Of a stretch of 64,000 bases of DNA, positions 18,643 through 30,882 are shown piece after piece. Location of the stretch: the NCBI RefSeq assembly GCF_031453675.1, contig NZ_JAVIZX010000001.1, forward strand, positions 3,556,001-3,620,000, written 5' to 3'. Below the pieces are notes generated by a model, which worked only from the letters and a program-made list of their open reading frames with translations, ran no database searches and had not been told where the DNA came from. The DNA is from Paracidovorax wautersii (GTDB lineage Bacteria; Pseudomonadota; Gammaproteobacteria; Burkholderiales; Burkholderiaceae_C). The translations under genes and the position numbers were made by a program. Each line of letters begins with the position of its first letter. Position 1 is the first letter of the stretch.

Positions 18643-19494
18643 TCAGCCGGCGGCGCGCTCGGCGGCCTCCAGCGTGTTGACCAGCAGCATGGTGATGGTC
18701 ATGGGGCCGACACCGCCCGGCACGGGGGTGATCCAGCCGGCGACTTCCTTCACCCCGGCGAAATCCACGTCGCCGCAGAGCTTGCCCTCGTCGTTACGGT
18801 TCATGCCCACGTCGATGACCACGGCGCCTGGCTTGACCATGTCGGCCGTCAGCACGTCGCGCTTGCCCACCGCGGCGACGATCACGTCGGCCTGCAGCGT
18901 CTGCGCCTTGAGGTCGGCCGTGCGGGAGTGGCAGACGGTGACGGTGGCATCCTGGGCCAGCAGCATCAGCGCCATAGGCTTGCCCACGATGTTGCTGCGG
19001 CCGATGACCACGGCGTGCTTGCCGCGCAGGTCGTAGCCGATGTGCTCCAGCATCTTCATGCAGCCGTAGGGGGTGCAGGGCCAGAAGCCGGGCATGCCGG
19101 CCATCAGCGCACCGGCGCTGGCGATGTGGAAGCCGTCCACGTCCTTGGCGGGCGAGATGGCCTCGATGACCTTCTGGGCGTCGATGTGGGCGGGCAGCGG
19201 AAGTTGCACCAGGATGCCGTGGATGGCCGGGTCATTGTTGAGCGCCTCCACGCGTGCGAGCAAGTCGGCTTCGGTCATCGCAGCGTCGTACTTCTCCAGT
19301 ACCGAGTGCAGGCCGCTGTCCTCGCAGGCCTTGACCTTGTTGCGCACGTAGACCTGGCTGGCCGGGTTGTCGCCCACCAGCACCACCGCCAGGCCAGGCG
19401 TCACGCCGCGGGCCTTCAGGGCGCTGGCGCGTTCGGCGACCTGGGTGCGCAGTTGGCGGGAGAGGGCGTTGCCGTCGATCAGTTGGGCTGTCAT
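18643..19494 (-). CDS. folD: Bifunctional methylene-THF dehydrogenase / methenyl-THF cyclohydrolase
   Basis: A 283-residue enzyme of one-carbon metabolism that interconverts methylene-, methenyl- and formyl-tetrahydrofolate. It shows [13 protein letters not shown] with the catalytic Lys, the [10 protein letters not shown] signature, DVDGFH, and the NADP-binding [16 protein letters not shown]. The C-terminal [16 protein letters not shown] is diagnostic. Full length. It is followed on the same strand by prlC. Confidence 0.98.
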   Translation of the reverse strand: MTAQLIDGNALSRQLRTQVAERASALKARGVTPGLAVVLVGDNPASQVYVRNKVKACEDSGLHSVLEKYDAAMTEADLLARVEALNNDPAIHGILVQLPLPAHIDAQKVIEAISPAKDVDGFHIASAGALMAGMPGFWPCTPYGCMKMLEHIGYDLRGKHAVVIGRSNIVGKPMALMLLAQDATVTVCHSRTADLKAQTLQADVIVAAVGKRDVLTADMVKPGAVVIDVGMNRNDEGKLCGDVDFAGVKEVAGWITPVPGGVGPMTITMLLVNTLEAAERAAG

Positions 19495-19516
19495 CTTTGA
19501 ATTACCGGGAGTACAA

Positions 19517-19568
19517 GTAAAAAAGCTGTCTGGCGCCCGTCAATAGTGCGCAGACAGCTATCGAAAAA
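19517..19568. repeat. Dispersed palindromic repeat, copy between folD and the response regulator
   Basis: Its reverse complement has the family layout: ATAGCTG, a GCGC block, a short AT-richer loop, a second GCGC block, then a run of T. It coincides with the terminator at 19519-19559. Confidence 0.7.
19519..19559 (-). terminator. Repeat-derived terminator of the two-component operon
   Basis: Reading the minus strand after the response regulator stop, AGCTGTCTGCGC pairs with GCGCCAGACAGCT (one bulge), and six T follow (plus-strand A at 19519-19524). The stem is also a copy of the dispersed palindromic element, so here the repeat acts as an intrinsic terminator between the regulator gene and folD. 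Confidence 0.75.
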
Positions 19569-19575
19569 GGAGCGA

Positions 19576-20202
19576 TCAGGCCTTGGGCGCAGTCTGCCCC
19601 AGGGCGATCTTGAGCAGGTCGGCCACGGTGTTGGCGCTGAGCTTTTCCATGATGTTGGCGCGGTGCGCCTCCACCGTCTTGATGCTGATGCCGAGGTCAT
19701 CGGCGATCTGCTTGTTCAGGCGGCCGGCGACGATGCGTTCGAGCACCTGCGCCTCGCGGCCGGTCAGTTTGGACAGCAGGGCGTCGCGGCTGGCGGCCTG
19801 CTGGTGGCCGGCGAAGGCTTCGCGGGCATGTTCGAGCATGCGTTCGACCAGGGCCAGCAGCTCTTCTTCGTTGAACGGCTTCTGGATGAAGTCCAGCGCG
19901 CCCTTCTTCATGGTGTTCACGGCCATGGGCACATCGCCGTGGCCGGTGATGAAGACGATGGGCAGGGGCGACTTGCGCTCGAGCAAGCGGTCCTGCAGTT
20001 CCAGGCCCGTCATGCCGCCCATGCGGATGTCCACGATGAGGCAGGCCACCTCGCGAGGGTCGTAGCGCGACAGGAATGTCTCGGCCGAATCGAAGCACCT
20101 TACCCGGTAATCCTTGCCTTCCAGAAGCCACTGCAGGGAATCTCTGACGGCTTCATCGTCATCCACAACGTAAACGGTGCCCTTTTTCGGAATCAAGCTC
20201 AT
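19576..20202 (-). CDS. FixJ-family response regulator (REC-LuxR HTH)
   Basis: A 208-residue DNA-binding response regulator. The receiver domain has the acidic pair DDD (14-16), phospho-acceptor Asp58 in IVDIRMGG, Thr86 in ITGHGD and Lys108 in FIQKPF. The LuxR-type HTH near residues 145-195 contains LTGREAQVLERIVAGRLNKQIA and GISIKTVEAHRANIMEKL. The start overlaps the stop of the upstream sensor kinase by 4 bases (ATGA), so the two are one operon. FixJ/TtrR/DctR-like regulators commonly control respiratory or C4-acid genes. The target here is unknown. Confidence 0.93.
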   Translation of the reverse strand: MSLIPKKGTVYVVDDDEAVRDSLQWLLEGKDYRVRCFDSAETFLSRYDPREVACLIVDIRMGGMTGLELQDRLLERKSPLPIVFITGHGDVPMAVNTMKKGALDFIQKPFNEEELLALVERMLEHAREAFAGHQQAASRDALLSKLTGREAQVLERIVAGRLNKQIADDLGISIKTVEAHRANIMEKLSANTVADLLKIALGQTAPKA

Positions 20203-22748
20203 GCAACAGTCCTTGGATTTGGCGTGATCGCTACTGAATTCATAGTGGCATCCGCAGGTTGTGCCAGCGGTAGCCAGAAGGAGAACCGGCATCCGGTGAC
20301 CTCCGATCCATTGTAGAGGTTCTCCGCGTGCATCCGTCCCTGGTGCGACTCGACGATGCTGCGGCACAGGTTGAGGCCCATGCCCATGCCTTCCTGCTTG
20401 GTGGAGAAGAAGGCTTCGAACAGGTGTTCCAGCACTTCGGGCGCCAGGCCCTTGCCCGTGTCATGCACCGAGAACTCGATGACATCGCGCCCTTCCACAT
20501 TGCGCGGCACCACCCGCAACTCGACACTGCGGCGCGCTGGCGGGCGCTGGGCCTGGGCGATGGACTCGGCGCCGTTCTTCATCAGATTCACCAGCACCTG
20601 CTCGATGAGGATGGTGTCGGCCATCACCTGCGGAAGGCGTGCCGCGACATAGTGCGACAGCCGCACGTTGTGGCGGCGCAATTCGATGTCGGCGAGCTCC
20701 ACGGCCTCGCTGACCATGTCGTGCACATCGGCCAGGGCCCGGTTGGGTTCGCTCTTCTTCACGAAGGCGCGGATACGCTGGATGATCTGCCCGGCCCGCT
20801 GCGCCTGGTGGGCCGTCTTCTGCAGAGCGGAGAGCAGGGCCTCCTCGGTGATCTGCCCGCCCTGGATGCGCGAGATCATGCCGCTGCAGTAGTTGCTGAT
20901 GGCGGTCAGCGGCTGGTTCAGCTCGTGCGCCACGCTGGAGGCCATCTCGCCCATGGTGATGAGGCGGCTGACCGACTGCGCGCGCTCGGCTTGGCGCGAT
21001 GCCTGTTCTTCCGCCTGCCGGCGCGGCGTGATGTCGGTGGCGATCACCATCTGCGCGAGGCGGCCGTCCACCCAGTTCAGATAGCGCGAACGCACCTCCA
21101 GCCACTTGCCCAGGTCGGGCAGGTAGACCTCGGCGTTCTCGGAGCGGGCACTGGTCAGCGGGTCGGTGGGCAGGCCCATCAGACCGTCCTCGTCGTCCAT
21201 GCCGCCGGAGGTCGAATCGGCCGGCAGCACGCCGGCCTGCGCGACCAGCTGCAAGTGGCCGTGGGTCTGCGAGCCGAACCACTGGCGGTACAGCTTGTTG
21301 GCGAACAGCAGCTCCTCGCTGCCCAGGGGAGCCACCGAGACGGAAGCGTCCAGGGACTCGAGCACGATGGTGAAGCGCTCGTGCGACGCGCTGAGCTGTT
21401 CGCGCACGCGGTTGGGCTCGGTGATGTCGGTCATCGACGTCATCCAGCCGGTCTGCTGGCCATGGGCGTCGATGAGCGGGGAAACATACAGCCGGGCGTC
21501 GAACAAGGTGCCGCTTTTGCGCTTCACACGCACCTGGAAGCCCCCGGCGAACGACTTGCCCGACATCTCGTCGCGCAGCTTGGCGTGCAGCGCTTCGTGG
21601 TCCGACTCGGGCCAATAGGAATACGGCGGTACCTGGCCGACCAGTTCGGCCTCGGACCAGCCGGTCATCTGGCAGAAAGCGGCGTTCACATAGGTGATAC
21701 GGCCATTCATGTCCAGCGCGCGCATGCCGGTCAGGATGGAGTTTTCCATCGCGCGGCGAAAGTTGGTTTCGGCCACCACGGCCTGCTGCGCCTGCATGCG
21801 GCGGCGGGTGTGCCGCCAGGTGGCGATCAGCAGCCAGGCGGTCATGGCGCTCAGGGTGCCCACCAGCCAGAAGAGACCGCTGCCGACCACGCCCAGCGAG
21901 GTGCGGTAGGCCTGGGCCCGCAGCACCAGTCCGTTGCCCACGGGCGAGACGGGCACCTCGTATTCGTTGGGCGGTGCCGACCACGGCAGCAAGCCTACGG
22001 CGCGCGGCTGCAGCGGCGTGCCGGCCAGGACCTGGCTGTTGCCGTCCAGCAGGGTGACGGCATAGCGTGCCAAGACTTCGGTGGGCGTGCCGTAGCGCAG
22101 CAGGCTGTCGATCGAATATTCGCTCAGTACCACGCCGCTGAACCGCCCCTGCGCGGACAGCGGCACCTGCAGTTGCAGCAGCGGTGCGGGCTCGCCGTTG
22201 GCCCCCACCGGCTGGGAGTACACCGGCTGCTGCAGGTCGCGCGCCAGAGTGAAGGTATCGGCCGTGTCGCCGTTCTTGAGCACCTCCCCGGCGACACGCA
22301 GCTGGCTGCTGCTCACCGTGGGTGCCGCGTGGCTGGCACGGATTCGGCGTTTCTCGTCGATCCAGGTGATGGTCTGCAGCTCGGGGTACTGGCTGATGAG
22401 CGCTTCGGCCCGGTTCACGAAGTCGGTGCGTTCCAGGTCCTGGTTGGAGAGATCTCGCGCGATGCGCATGATCTGCTCCTGGCGCTCCAGAAGCCGCAAA
22501 CGCACCCTTTGCTGGGCATATTCCACGTCGCGCTTGAGGGCTTCCTTCTCGCGCTCTCCTTCTTCCATGCGCAAATACCAGAACGCCGCCACGATGGCTG
22601 CCAGGAACATGAGCACGGCTGCCAGCGGTGCCAGCGCGGCAAAGCGATCCTGCCGCGTGGGCGAAAGGCTGCGCCACCACTTGCGCCACGCGCGGGCGGG
22701 CGTCTTGATGGCGGGGGAATCGGAGGGCACGCGCTCGATGGAGTCCAT
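20199..22748 (-). CDS. Membrane PAS sensor histidine kinase (FixL-like)
   Basis: An 849-residue sensor. TM1 is about 37-59, with an extracytoplasmic sensory region to about 284 (DEKRRIRASHAAPTVSSS, resembling CHASE/dCache-type domains). TM2 is about 285-310. Two PAS domains follow (about 330-440 and 450-570), then HisKA with phospho-acceptor His608 in SSVAHELNQPL. The HATPase domain has NLMKNGAESI, HDTGKGLAPE and GMGMGLNLCRS. It is paired with the downstream FixJ-type regulator and is divergent from aceE. The open frame extends upstream through the aceE promoter, but MDSIERVPSD gives the sensible N-terminus. The ligand is unknown. Confidence 0.92.
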   Translation of the reverse strand: MDSIERVPSDSPAIKTPARAWRKWWRSLSPTRQDRFAALAPLAAVLMFLAAIVAAFWYLRMEEGEREKEALKRDVEYAQQRVRLRLLERQEQIMRIARDLSNQDLERTDFVNRAEALISQYPELQTITWIDEKRRIRASHAAPTVSSSQLRVAGEVLKNGDTADTFTLARDLQQPVYSQPVGANGEPAPLLQLQVPLSAQGRFSGVVLSEYSIDSLLRYGTPTEVLARYAVTLLDGNSQVLAGTPLQPRAVGLLPWSAPPNEYEVPVSPVGNGLVLRAQAYRTSLGVVGSGLFWLVGTLSAMTAWLLIATWRHTRRRMQAQQAVVAETNFRRAMENSILTGMRALDMNGRITYVNAAFCQMTGWSEAELVGQVPPYSYWPESDHEALHAKLRDEMSGKSFAGGFQVRVKRKSGTLFDARLYVSPLIDAHGQQTGWMTSMTDITEPNRVREQLSASHERFTIVLESLDASVSVAPLGSEELLFANKLYRQWFGSQTHGHLQLVAQAGVLPADSTSGGMDDEDGLMGLPTDPLTSARSENAEVYLPDLGKWLEVRSRYLNWVDGRLAQMVIATDITPRRQAEEQASRQAERAQSVSRLITMGEMASSVAHELNQPLTAISNYCSGMISRIQGGQITEEALLSALQKTAHQAQRAGQIIQRIRAFVKKSEPNRALADVHDMVSEAVELADIELRRHNVRLSHYVAARLPQVMADTILIEQVLVNLMKNGAESIAQAQRPPARRSVELRVVPRNVEGRDVIEFSVHDTGKGLAPEVLEHLFEAFFSTKQEGMGMGLNLCRSIVESHQGRMHAENLYNGSEVTGCRFSFWLPLAQPADATMNSVAITPNPRTVA

Positions 22749-22838
22749 GGGCGGAGTGTAGGGGAGCGCGCGCTCCGTTTCATAGAGAGAAAAAATGTGC
22801 GTTTGCAGCAATTTATCGCAATATGAAAACAATAGGCA

Positions 22839-22872
22839 CCATTTGAAATGGCAATGAAGTGTGAGACACTTC
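22839..22872. promoter_or_regulatory. Two palindromes in the aceE leader
   Basis: CCATTTGAAATGG (22839-22851) is a perfect 13-base palindrome. Four bases later GAAGTGT-GAG-ACACTTC (22856-22872) is a perfect 7-bp inverted repeat. Both lie 46-79 bases upstream of the aceE start, in the spacer shared with the divergent sensor kinase. They look like operator sites for the pyruvate dehydrogenase operon. Neither matches the enterobacterial PdhR box, and the regulator is unidentified. Confidence 0.45.
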
Positions 22873-22917
22873 CGCCAAATTGACGCCCTTTCACAGCTAG
22901 TTCCAAGGAGACATGGC

Positions 22918-25641
<2,724 letters not shown>

Positions 25642-25659
25642 AACCCACGGGAGACACAC

Positions 25660-27360
25660 ATGGCATTGGTAGACATCCAGGTCCCGGACATCGGGGACTT
25701 CGACGAAGTGGGCGTGATCGAGGTGCTGGTCAAGCCCGGCGACACGGTCAAGGCCGAGCAGTCGCTCATCACGGTGGAATCGGACAAGGCATCGATGGAA
25801 ATCCCGTCGAGTCACGCCGGCACCGTCAAGGAGATCAAGGTCGCCATTGGCGACAAGGTCAAGCAGGGCTCCGTCATCGTGGTGGTGGAATCGGCCGACG
25901 CTGGTGCATCCGAGCAAAAATCGGCTCCAGCGCCCGCTGCACAAGCGCCAGATGCTATCAAATCGGAAGCGACTGCCGCGCCGGCACCCTCGGCGCCTGC
26001 ACCGGCACCCGCCGCTGCCGCCGGCCCGATCGAGGTACGCATTCCCGATATCGGCGACTTCAAGGACGTGGCTGTCATCGAAGTGCTGGTGAAGGTGGGC
26101 GACACGGTGAAGGAAGAGCAGTCGCTCTTCACCGTGGAATCCGACAAGGCTTCGATGGAGATCCCGTCGCCCGCCGCTGGCGTGGTGAAGGAACTCAAGA
26201 TCAAGATCGGCGACACGGTCAACATCGGCGACTTCGTGGCGGTGCTGGAAGGCACGGCCCCGGCGGCTGCCGCACCGGCGCCCCAGCCCGCGGCGGCTCC
26301 TGCACCCCAGGCCCCGGCTGAATCGCAGGCACCAGCGGCCGCACCGGCCGCGGCTGCGGCGTCGGCGCCTGCAACCGCACCCGCTGCAGCACCCGCGCCG
26401 CACGCTCCCGGCGCTGCGCCGGTCGGCCTGCCGCACGCATCGCCCTCCGTGCGCAAGTTCGCGCGCGAGCTCGGCGTGCCGCTCGATGAACTGAAGGGCA
26501 CGGGCCCCAAGGGCCGCATCACGCAGGAAGACATCCAGGCCTTCACCAAGTCGGTGATGGCCGGCGGCGTGCAGACCAAAGCCCAGGCGGCCAAGGCCCC
26601 TGCCGGCGGCGGCGGATCGGGCGTGGGTCTGGACGTGCTGCCATGGCCGAAGGTCGACTTCGCCAAGTTCGGCGCCGTGGATCGCAAGGACCTCTCGCGC
26701 ATCAAGAAGATCAGCGGCGCCAACCTGCACCGCAACTGGGTGATGATCCCCCACGTCACCAACAACGACGAGGCCGACATCACCGAACTGGAAGCCTTCC
26801 GCGTCTCCACCAACAAGGAGAACGAGAAGTCCGGCGTGAAGGTGACCATGCTCGCCTTCGTGATCAAGGCCGTGGTGGCTGCGCTCAAGAAGTTCCCTGA
26901 GTTCAACACCAGCCTGGACGGCGACACGCTGGTCTACAAGCAGTACTTCAACATCGGCTTTGCGGCGGACACGCCCAATGGCCTGGTGGTGCCGGTGCTC
27001 AAGGATGCCGATAAGAAGGGCATCATCCAGATCAGCCAGGAAATGGGCGATCTGGCCAAGAAGGCCCGCGACGGCAAGCTCGGCGCGGCCGATATGCAGG
27101 GCGGCTGCTTCTCGATCTCGTCGCTGGGCGGTATCGGCGGCACGCACTTCACCCCCATCATCAACGCGCCCGAAGTGGCCATCCTCGGCCTCTCGAAGGG
27201 TCAGATGAAGCCGGTGTGGGACGGCAAGCAGTTCGTGCCGCGCCTGGTGCTGCCACTGTCGCTGTCGTACGACCACCGCGTGATCGACGGCGCCAGCGCC
27301 GCACGCTTCAACGCGTACCTGGGCCAGGTGCTGGCGGACTACCGCCGCATCCTGCTGTAA
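25660..27360 (+). CDS. aceF: Dihydrolipoamide acetyltransferase (PDH E2)
   Basis: A 566-residue core subunit of pyruvate dehydrogenase. Domains: lipoyl 1 with Lys43 in [11 protein letters not shown], an Ala/Pro linker, lipoyl 2 with Lys163, a second linker, the E3/E1-binding domain ([18 protein letters not shown]), and the catalytic domain with the His-Asp motif [15 protein letters not shown]. The first linker carries a DNA segment (25913-25962) that matches the dispersed palindromic repeat in reverse orientation. The linker residues there ([17 protein letters not shown]) include less typical Gln, Asp and Ile. It lies 18 bases after aceE. Confidence 0.98.
   Translation: MALVDIQVPDIGDFDEVGVIEVLVKPGDTVKAEQSLITVESDKASMEIPSSHAGTVKEIKVAIGDKVKQGSVIVVVESADAGASEQKSAPAPAAQAPDAIKSEATAAPAPSAPAPAPAAAAGPIEVRIPDIGDFKDVAVIEVLVKVGDTVKEEQSLFTVESDKASMEIPSPAAGVVKELKIKIGDTVNIGDFVAVLEGTAPAAAAPAPQPAAAPAPQAPAESQAPAAAPAAAAASAPATAPAAAPAPHAPGAAPVGLPHASPSVRKFARELGVPLDELKGTGPKGRITQEDIQAFTKSVMAGGVQTKAQAAKAPAGGGGSGVGLDVLPWPKVDFAKFGAVDRKDLSRIKKISGANLHRNWVMIPHVTNNDEADITELEAFRVSTNKENEKSGVKVTMLAFVIKAVVAALKKFPEFNTSLDGDTLVYKQYFNIGFAADTPNGLVVPVLKDADKKGIIQISQEMGDLAKKARDGKLGAADMQGGCFSISSLGGIGGTHFTPIINAPEVAILGLSKGQMKPVWDGKQFVPRLVLPLSLSYDHRVIDGASAARFNAYLGQVLADYRRILL
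25913..25962. repeat. Dispersed palindromic repeat copy in the aceF lipoyl linker
   Basis: Read on the minus strand it has TTGATAGC, then GGCGCTTG-tgcagc-GGGCGCTGGAG, then CCGATTTTTGC. This tracks the intergenic copy at 35635-35696 block by block. The aceF frame is open through it and the encoded residues form part of the flexible linker between the two lipoyl domains. Confidence 0.65.
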
Positions 27361-27373
27361 AGGAGATTCCGAT

Positions 27374-29245
27374 ATGGCAGTAATTGACATCAAGGTTCCG
27401 GACATCGGCGACTTCGCCGAAGTGGGCGTGATCGAAGTGCTGGTGAAGGCGGGCGACACCGTGAAGGTGGAGCAGAGCCTGATCACCGTCGAGTCCGACA
27501 AGGCATCGATGGAGATTCCCTCCAGCCACGCCGGTGTGGTCAAAGAGGTGAAGGTGAAGATCGGCGACAAGATCGCCGAAGGCGGCGTGGTGCTGACGCT
27601 GGAAGCGGCCGATGCCGCCGCAGCGCCTGCACCGGCTGCTCCTGAAAAGGCAGCGGCCAGCGCTGCTCCTGCGGCTTCTTCAGGTGCAAAAGCATCTGAA
27701 AGTGCCGCCAATCAAGCGCCAGCAGCTCCCAAAATCGAAGCGGCCAGCTTTGGTGGCAGCGCCGACATCGAGTGCGACGTGGTCGTGCTCGGCGGCGGCC
27801 CCGGCGGCTATTCGGCTGCGTTCCGCGCGGCCGATCTGGGCCTGAAGGTCGTCATCGTCGAGCGCTATGCCACGCTGGGTGGCGTCTGCCTGAACGTGGG
27901 CTGCATCCCCTCGAAGGCGCTGCTGCACGTGGCTGCCGTGATCGACGAAGTGAGCCACCTGAAGGCCGCCGGTATCGAGTTCGGCGCGCCGCAGGTCAAC
28001 ATCGACACGCTGCGTGGCCACAAGGAAAAGGTCATCGGCAAGCTGACCGGCGGCCTGGCCGCCATGGCCAAGATGCGCAAGGTGACCACCGTGCGCGGCG
28101 TGGGCCAGTTCGTGGGTGCGAACCACCTCGAAGTGGAGGAAACCACCGGTGCCAAGGGCCAGGAGAAGACGGGCTCTAAGCGCGTCATCGCCTTCAAGAA
28201 CGCCATCATCGCCGCCGGCTCGCAGGCCGTGCACCTGCCGTTCATGCCCAAGGACCCGCGCGTGGTCGACTCGACTGGCGCGCTGGAGCTGAAGGAAGTC
28301 CCCAAGCGCATGCTGATCCTGGGCGGCGGCATCATCGGCCTGGAAATGGGCACGGTGTACTCCACGCTGGGCGCGCGCCTCGATGTGGTCGAGATGATGG
28401 ACGGCCTGATGCAGGGCGCCGACCGCGACCTCGTCAAGATCTGGCAGAAGATGAACGCGCCGCGCTTCGACAACATCATGTTGAAGACCAAGACGGTGGG
28501 CGCCGAAGCCACGCCCGAAGGCATCAAGGTGAGGTTCGCCGCGGCGGAAGAGGGCGGCACCGCCCCCGCACCGCAGACGTACGACCTGGTGCTGCAGGCC
28601 GTGGGCCGCACGCCCAATGGCAAGAAGATCGCCGCCGAGAAGGCCGGCGTGGCCGTCACGGACCGCGGCTTCATCAACGTCGACATCCAGATGCGCACCA
28701 ACGTGCCGCACATCTTCGCCATCGGCGACATCGTGGGCCAGCCCATGCTGGCGCACAAAGCGGTCCATGAGGCGCACGTGGCGGCAGAGGTGATCGCTGG
28801 TGAATTGCAGGGCAACAAGGAGCTGGCCTCGGCCGCCTTCAACGCCCGCGTGATCCCGAGCGTGGCCTACACCGACCCCGAAGTGGCGTGGGTGGGCCTG
28901 ACGGAAGACCAGGCCAAGGCGCAAGGCATCAAGGTCAAGAAGGGCCTGTTCCCGTGGACTGCCTCCGGCCGCGCCATCGCCAACGGCCGCGACGAGGGCG
29001 TGACCAAGCTGCTGTTCGACGATTCGCCCGAGGCCCACGGCCACGGCAAGATCCTGGGCGGCGGCATCGTCGGCACGCACGCCGGCGACATGATCGGCGA
29101 GATCGCCCTGGCGATCGAAATGGGCGCCGACGCCGTGGACATCGGCAAGACGATCCACCCGCACCCCACGCTGGGCGAAAGCATCGGCATGGCCGCGGAA
29201 ATCGCCCACGGCTCCTGCACGGACGTTCCGCCGCAGAAGAAGTAA
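27374..29245 (+). CDS. lpdA: Dihydrolipoamide dehydrogenase (PDH E3) with N-terminal lipoyl domain
   Basis: A 623-residue flavoenzyme that reoxidises lipoamide with NAD. Unlike the usual E3 of about 470 residues, it starts with a lipoyl domain (Lys43 in [11 protein letters not shown]) and an Ala-rich linker. FAD-binding [15 protein letters not shown] and the redox pair Cys172/Cys177 in [17 protein letters not shown] follow. The C-terminal active-site HPHPTLGES is present. The lipoyl domain is strikingly similar to lipoyl 1 of aceF. The linker carries a copy of the dispersed repeat at 27681-27735. It is third gene of the operon, followed by a terminator. Confidence 0.98.
   Translation: MAVIDIKVPDIGDFAEVGVIEVLVKAGDTVKVEQSLITVESDKASMEIPSSHAGVVKEVKVKIGDKIAEGGVVLTLEAADAAAAPAPAAPEKAAASAAPAASSGAKASESAANQAPAAPKIEAASFGGSADIECDVVVLGGGPGGYSAAFRAADLGLKVVIVERYATLGGVCLNVGCIPSKALLHVAAVIDEVSHLKAAGIEFGAPQVNIDTLRGHKEKVIGKLTGGLAAMAKMRKVTTVRGVGQFVGANHLEVEETTGAKGQEKTGSKRVIAFKNAIIAAGSQAVHLPFMPKDPRVVDSTGALELKEVPKRMLILGGGIIGLEMGTVYSTLGARLDVVEMMDGLMQGADRDLVKIWQKMNAPRFDNIMLKTKTVGAEATPEGIKVRFAAAEEGGTAPAPQTYDLVLQAVGRTPNGKKIAAEKAGVAVTDRGFINVDIQMRTNVPHIFAIGDIVGQPMLAHKAVHEAHVAAEVIAGELQGNKELASAAFNARVIPSVAYTDPEVAWVGLTEDQAKAQGIKVKKGLFPWTASGRAIANGRDEGVTKLLFDDSPEAHGHGKILGGGIVGTHAGDMIGEIALAIEMGADAVDIGKTIHPHPTLGESIGMAAEIAHGSCTDVPPQKK
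27681..27735. repeat. Dispersed palindromic repeat copy in the lpdA linker
   Basis: The minus strand reads TTTTGGGAGCTGCTGGCGCTTGA, a GGCGGCAC block, TTTCAGATGC, then TTTTGCACCTG. This parallels the intergenic copy at 40902-40963, including the CACCTGAA end. The lpdA frame is open through it, encoding linker residues between the lipoyl and FAD domains. Confidence 0.55.
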
Positions 29246-29268
29246 GCCGCATTGGCGATCTACTTCAC

Positions 29269-29292
29269 AAAGGCAGCTTCGGCTGCCTTTTT
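29269..29292 (+). terminator. Terminator of the pyruvate dehydrogenase operon
   Basis: AAAGGCAGC at 29269-29277 and GCTGCCTTT at 29282-29290 form a 9-bp stem closed by a stable TTCG tetraloop, with T residues after it. It lies 24 bases past the lpdA stop. Confidence 0.92.
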
Positions 29293-29400
29293 CATGCCAT
29301 GCCGAGTTTCTTGTTTTGATAGCGCAAGGCGCCGGATGGGTCTGGATTGCGGAGCGGTTTGGGCTCGAAAGAATTGCGCCGTTCGTGTTCCCGGTTGGTG

Positions 29401-29495
29401 CTTGGCAGAACTTGGCAAATGACTTGGCAAATTTCTTTGAAAATTGTTGAATTTTTTCAATAAAAACAAATAGATGGAGTCGATGTAAACTTGGC
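29401..29495. promoter_or_regulatory. AT-rich leader of the Fic gene with repeated CTTGGC motifs
   Basis: CTTGGC occurs at 29401, 29411, 29423 and 29490; the first three have ACTTGGCAAA-like context. The block between (29429-29475) is far more AT-rich than the surroundings and contains the palindrome TTGAATTTTTTCAA. The last CTTGGC ends 3 bases before the Fic start codon. The layout suggests repeated operator sites around a promoter, possibly for autoregulation, but no regulator is known. Confidence 0.4.
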
Positions 29496-29498
29496 GGA

Positions 29499-30698
29499 AT
29501 GAGCGCGCTCTATACCTCACCGTCCCAGTTCGAGCCTTTGATGCCGTCAGAAGCACGTATCGAGCCCTTGCTATCCAAGGCAGGGGATCTGGCGCGTGAC
29601 GCGACCTTGCTGGCGGGCAAGCGGGTGCCGCCGGAACTGCGCGTGCTGTTGCGCAGCATGAACTCGTATTACACGAATCGCATCGAAGGGCAGCACACCC
29701 GTCCGCACGAGATCGAGCAGGCCCTGCGGCAGGACTTCTCGGCCAACAAGGAACTGGCTGCGCGCCAGCGCCTGGCCGTGGCCCATATCGAGGCAGAGGC
29801 AGTGCTGGAGCGGCGTTATGCCGGTGACGGCGGCGTGCGTGCGCTGTACAGCGTGGCGGCAGTGCAGGACGTGCACCGGGAACTGTTTGCCCGCCTGCCG
29901 CCCGGCGATCTGGAAGTTCCACAGGGGCAGACGGTCGCGCCGGGAGCGTGGCGGGATCAAGAAGTCCGGGTGGGCCAGCACATCGCTCCTGCTGCGGCCA
30001 GCGTGCCGCAGTTCATCGACTGCTGGGCCCAGCGCTATGGCGCAGTGCGCCGGGGCGAAGCGGCGCTGGTCGCCATGGCCTGCGCCCACCAGCGGCTGGG
30101 CTGGATCCACCCGTTCATGGATGGCAATGGCCGCGCCATGCGGTTGCACTCCCATGTGATCTTGAATGCGCAGGGCTACACCAATGGCCTCTGGTCGCCC
30201 TTGCGTGGCTTCGCGCGGGGACAAGATCGCTACTACGCCTTGCTGGCCGATGCCGACAGCCTCCGACGCGGTGATCTGGATGGCCGGGGCAATCTGAGCG
30301 AACAGGCGCTGATCGCCTGGGCCGATTACGTGCTGGATGTGTGCCGGGACCAAGTGCAGTTCATGGCGCGTATGCTGGATTTCGATCTGATCAAGGACCG
30401 GATCGAGGCGGCGCTGGTGTTCGAGTCGGCGGTGTTGAAGTCGGGGGTACGCAAAGAGGCGCTGCGGCCCTTGCATTACCTCTTCCTGAGCGGCGAGGAA
30501 ATGGCGCGGGGCGAATTCAAGACGATGCTGGGACTGAGCGACCGCCTGGCTACCGATGCGCTGGGCGCGCTGGTCAAGCGCGGCCTGCTCAAAAGCGATA
30601 GTCCCCAGGGCAAGGTGCGGTTTGGACTGCCGCAGCATGCGCTGCGGTTTCTGTTTCCCAGGCTGTGGCCAGAAGCCGAGGCGGACGTGCAGCCTTGA
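29499..30698 (+). CDS. Fic domain protein, autoinhibited (class II) type
   Basis: A 399-residue protein predicted to transfer AMP (or a related group) to hydroxyl side chains of a target protein. The catalytic motif HPFMDGNGR starts at His204. Upstream, SYYTNRIEGQHT (residues 57-68) carries the S/TxxxE(G/N) inhibitory-helix pattern of class II Fic proteins (TNRIEG, 59-64), so it should be self-inhibited and need no separate antitoxin. The C-terminal 100 residues look like a winged-helix domain (MLGLSDRLATDALGALVKRGLL), seen in many Fic proteins. It stands alone, with an unusual AT-rich leader. Its target is unknown. Confidence 0.92.
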   Translation: MSALYTSPSQFEPLMPSEARIEPLLSKAGDLARDATLLAGKRVPPELRVLLRSMNSYYTNRIEGQHTRPHEIEQALRQDFSANKELAARQRLAVAHIEAEAVLERRYAGDGGVRALYSVAAVQDVHRELFARLPPGDLEVPQGQTVAPGAWRDQEVRVGQHIAPAAASVPQFIDCWAQRYGAVRRGEAALVAMACAHQRLGWIHPFMDGNGRAMRLHSHVILNAQGYTNGLWSPLRGFARGQDRYYALLADADSLRRGDLDGRGNLSEQALIAWADYVLDVCRDQVQFMARMLDFDLIKDRIEAALVFESAVLKSGVRKEALRPLHYLFLSGEEMARGEFKTMLGLSDRLATDALGALVKRGLLKSDSPQGKVRFGLPQHALRFLFPRLWPEAEADVQP

Positions 30699-30882
30699 GC
30701 GTTCCGGTGGGCGCGGCGCAGCCGTTCCCCGCGTGAGCAGGTTTGCCTGGCCGCAGACCCACTGAAACAAGGCCATGGATGACAAGCATTTCAGCAGATG
30801 GGAGTGCTGCGCTGGGGGCCACCCGTTGAAACTGACCTGTGTACATCTGCGCAAAAGATGGGGTTAGCTTCAGGAGGTGGTC

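Noticed and set aside
20328-22826. 832-residue plus-strand open frame
   Set aside because: Antisense to the sensor kinase, which has clear HisKA and HATPase motifs.
29310-29345. Possible repeat remnant after the lpdA terminator
   Set aside because: TTGTTTTGATAGCGCAAGGCGCC shares a few blocks with the repeat family but lacks the paired hairpin; too degenerate to call.
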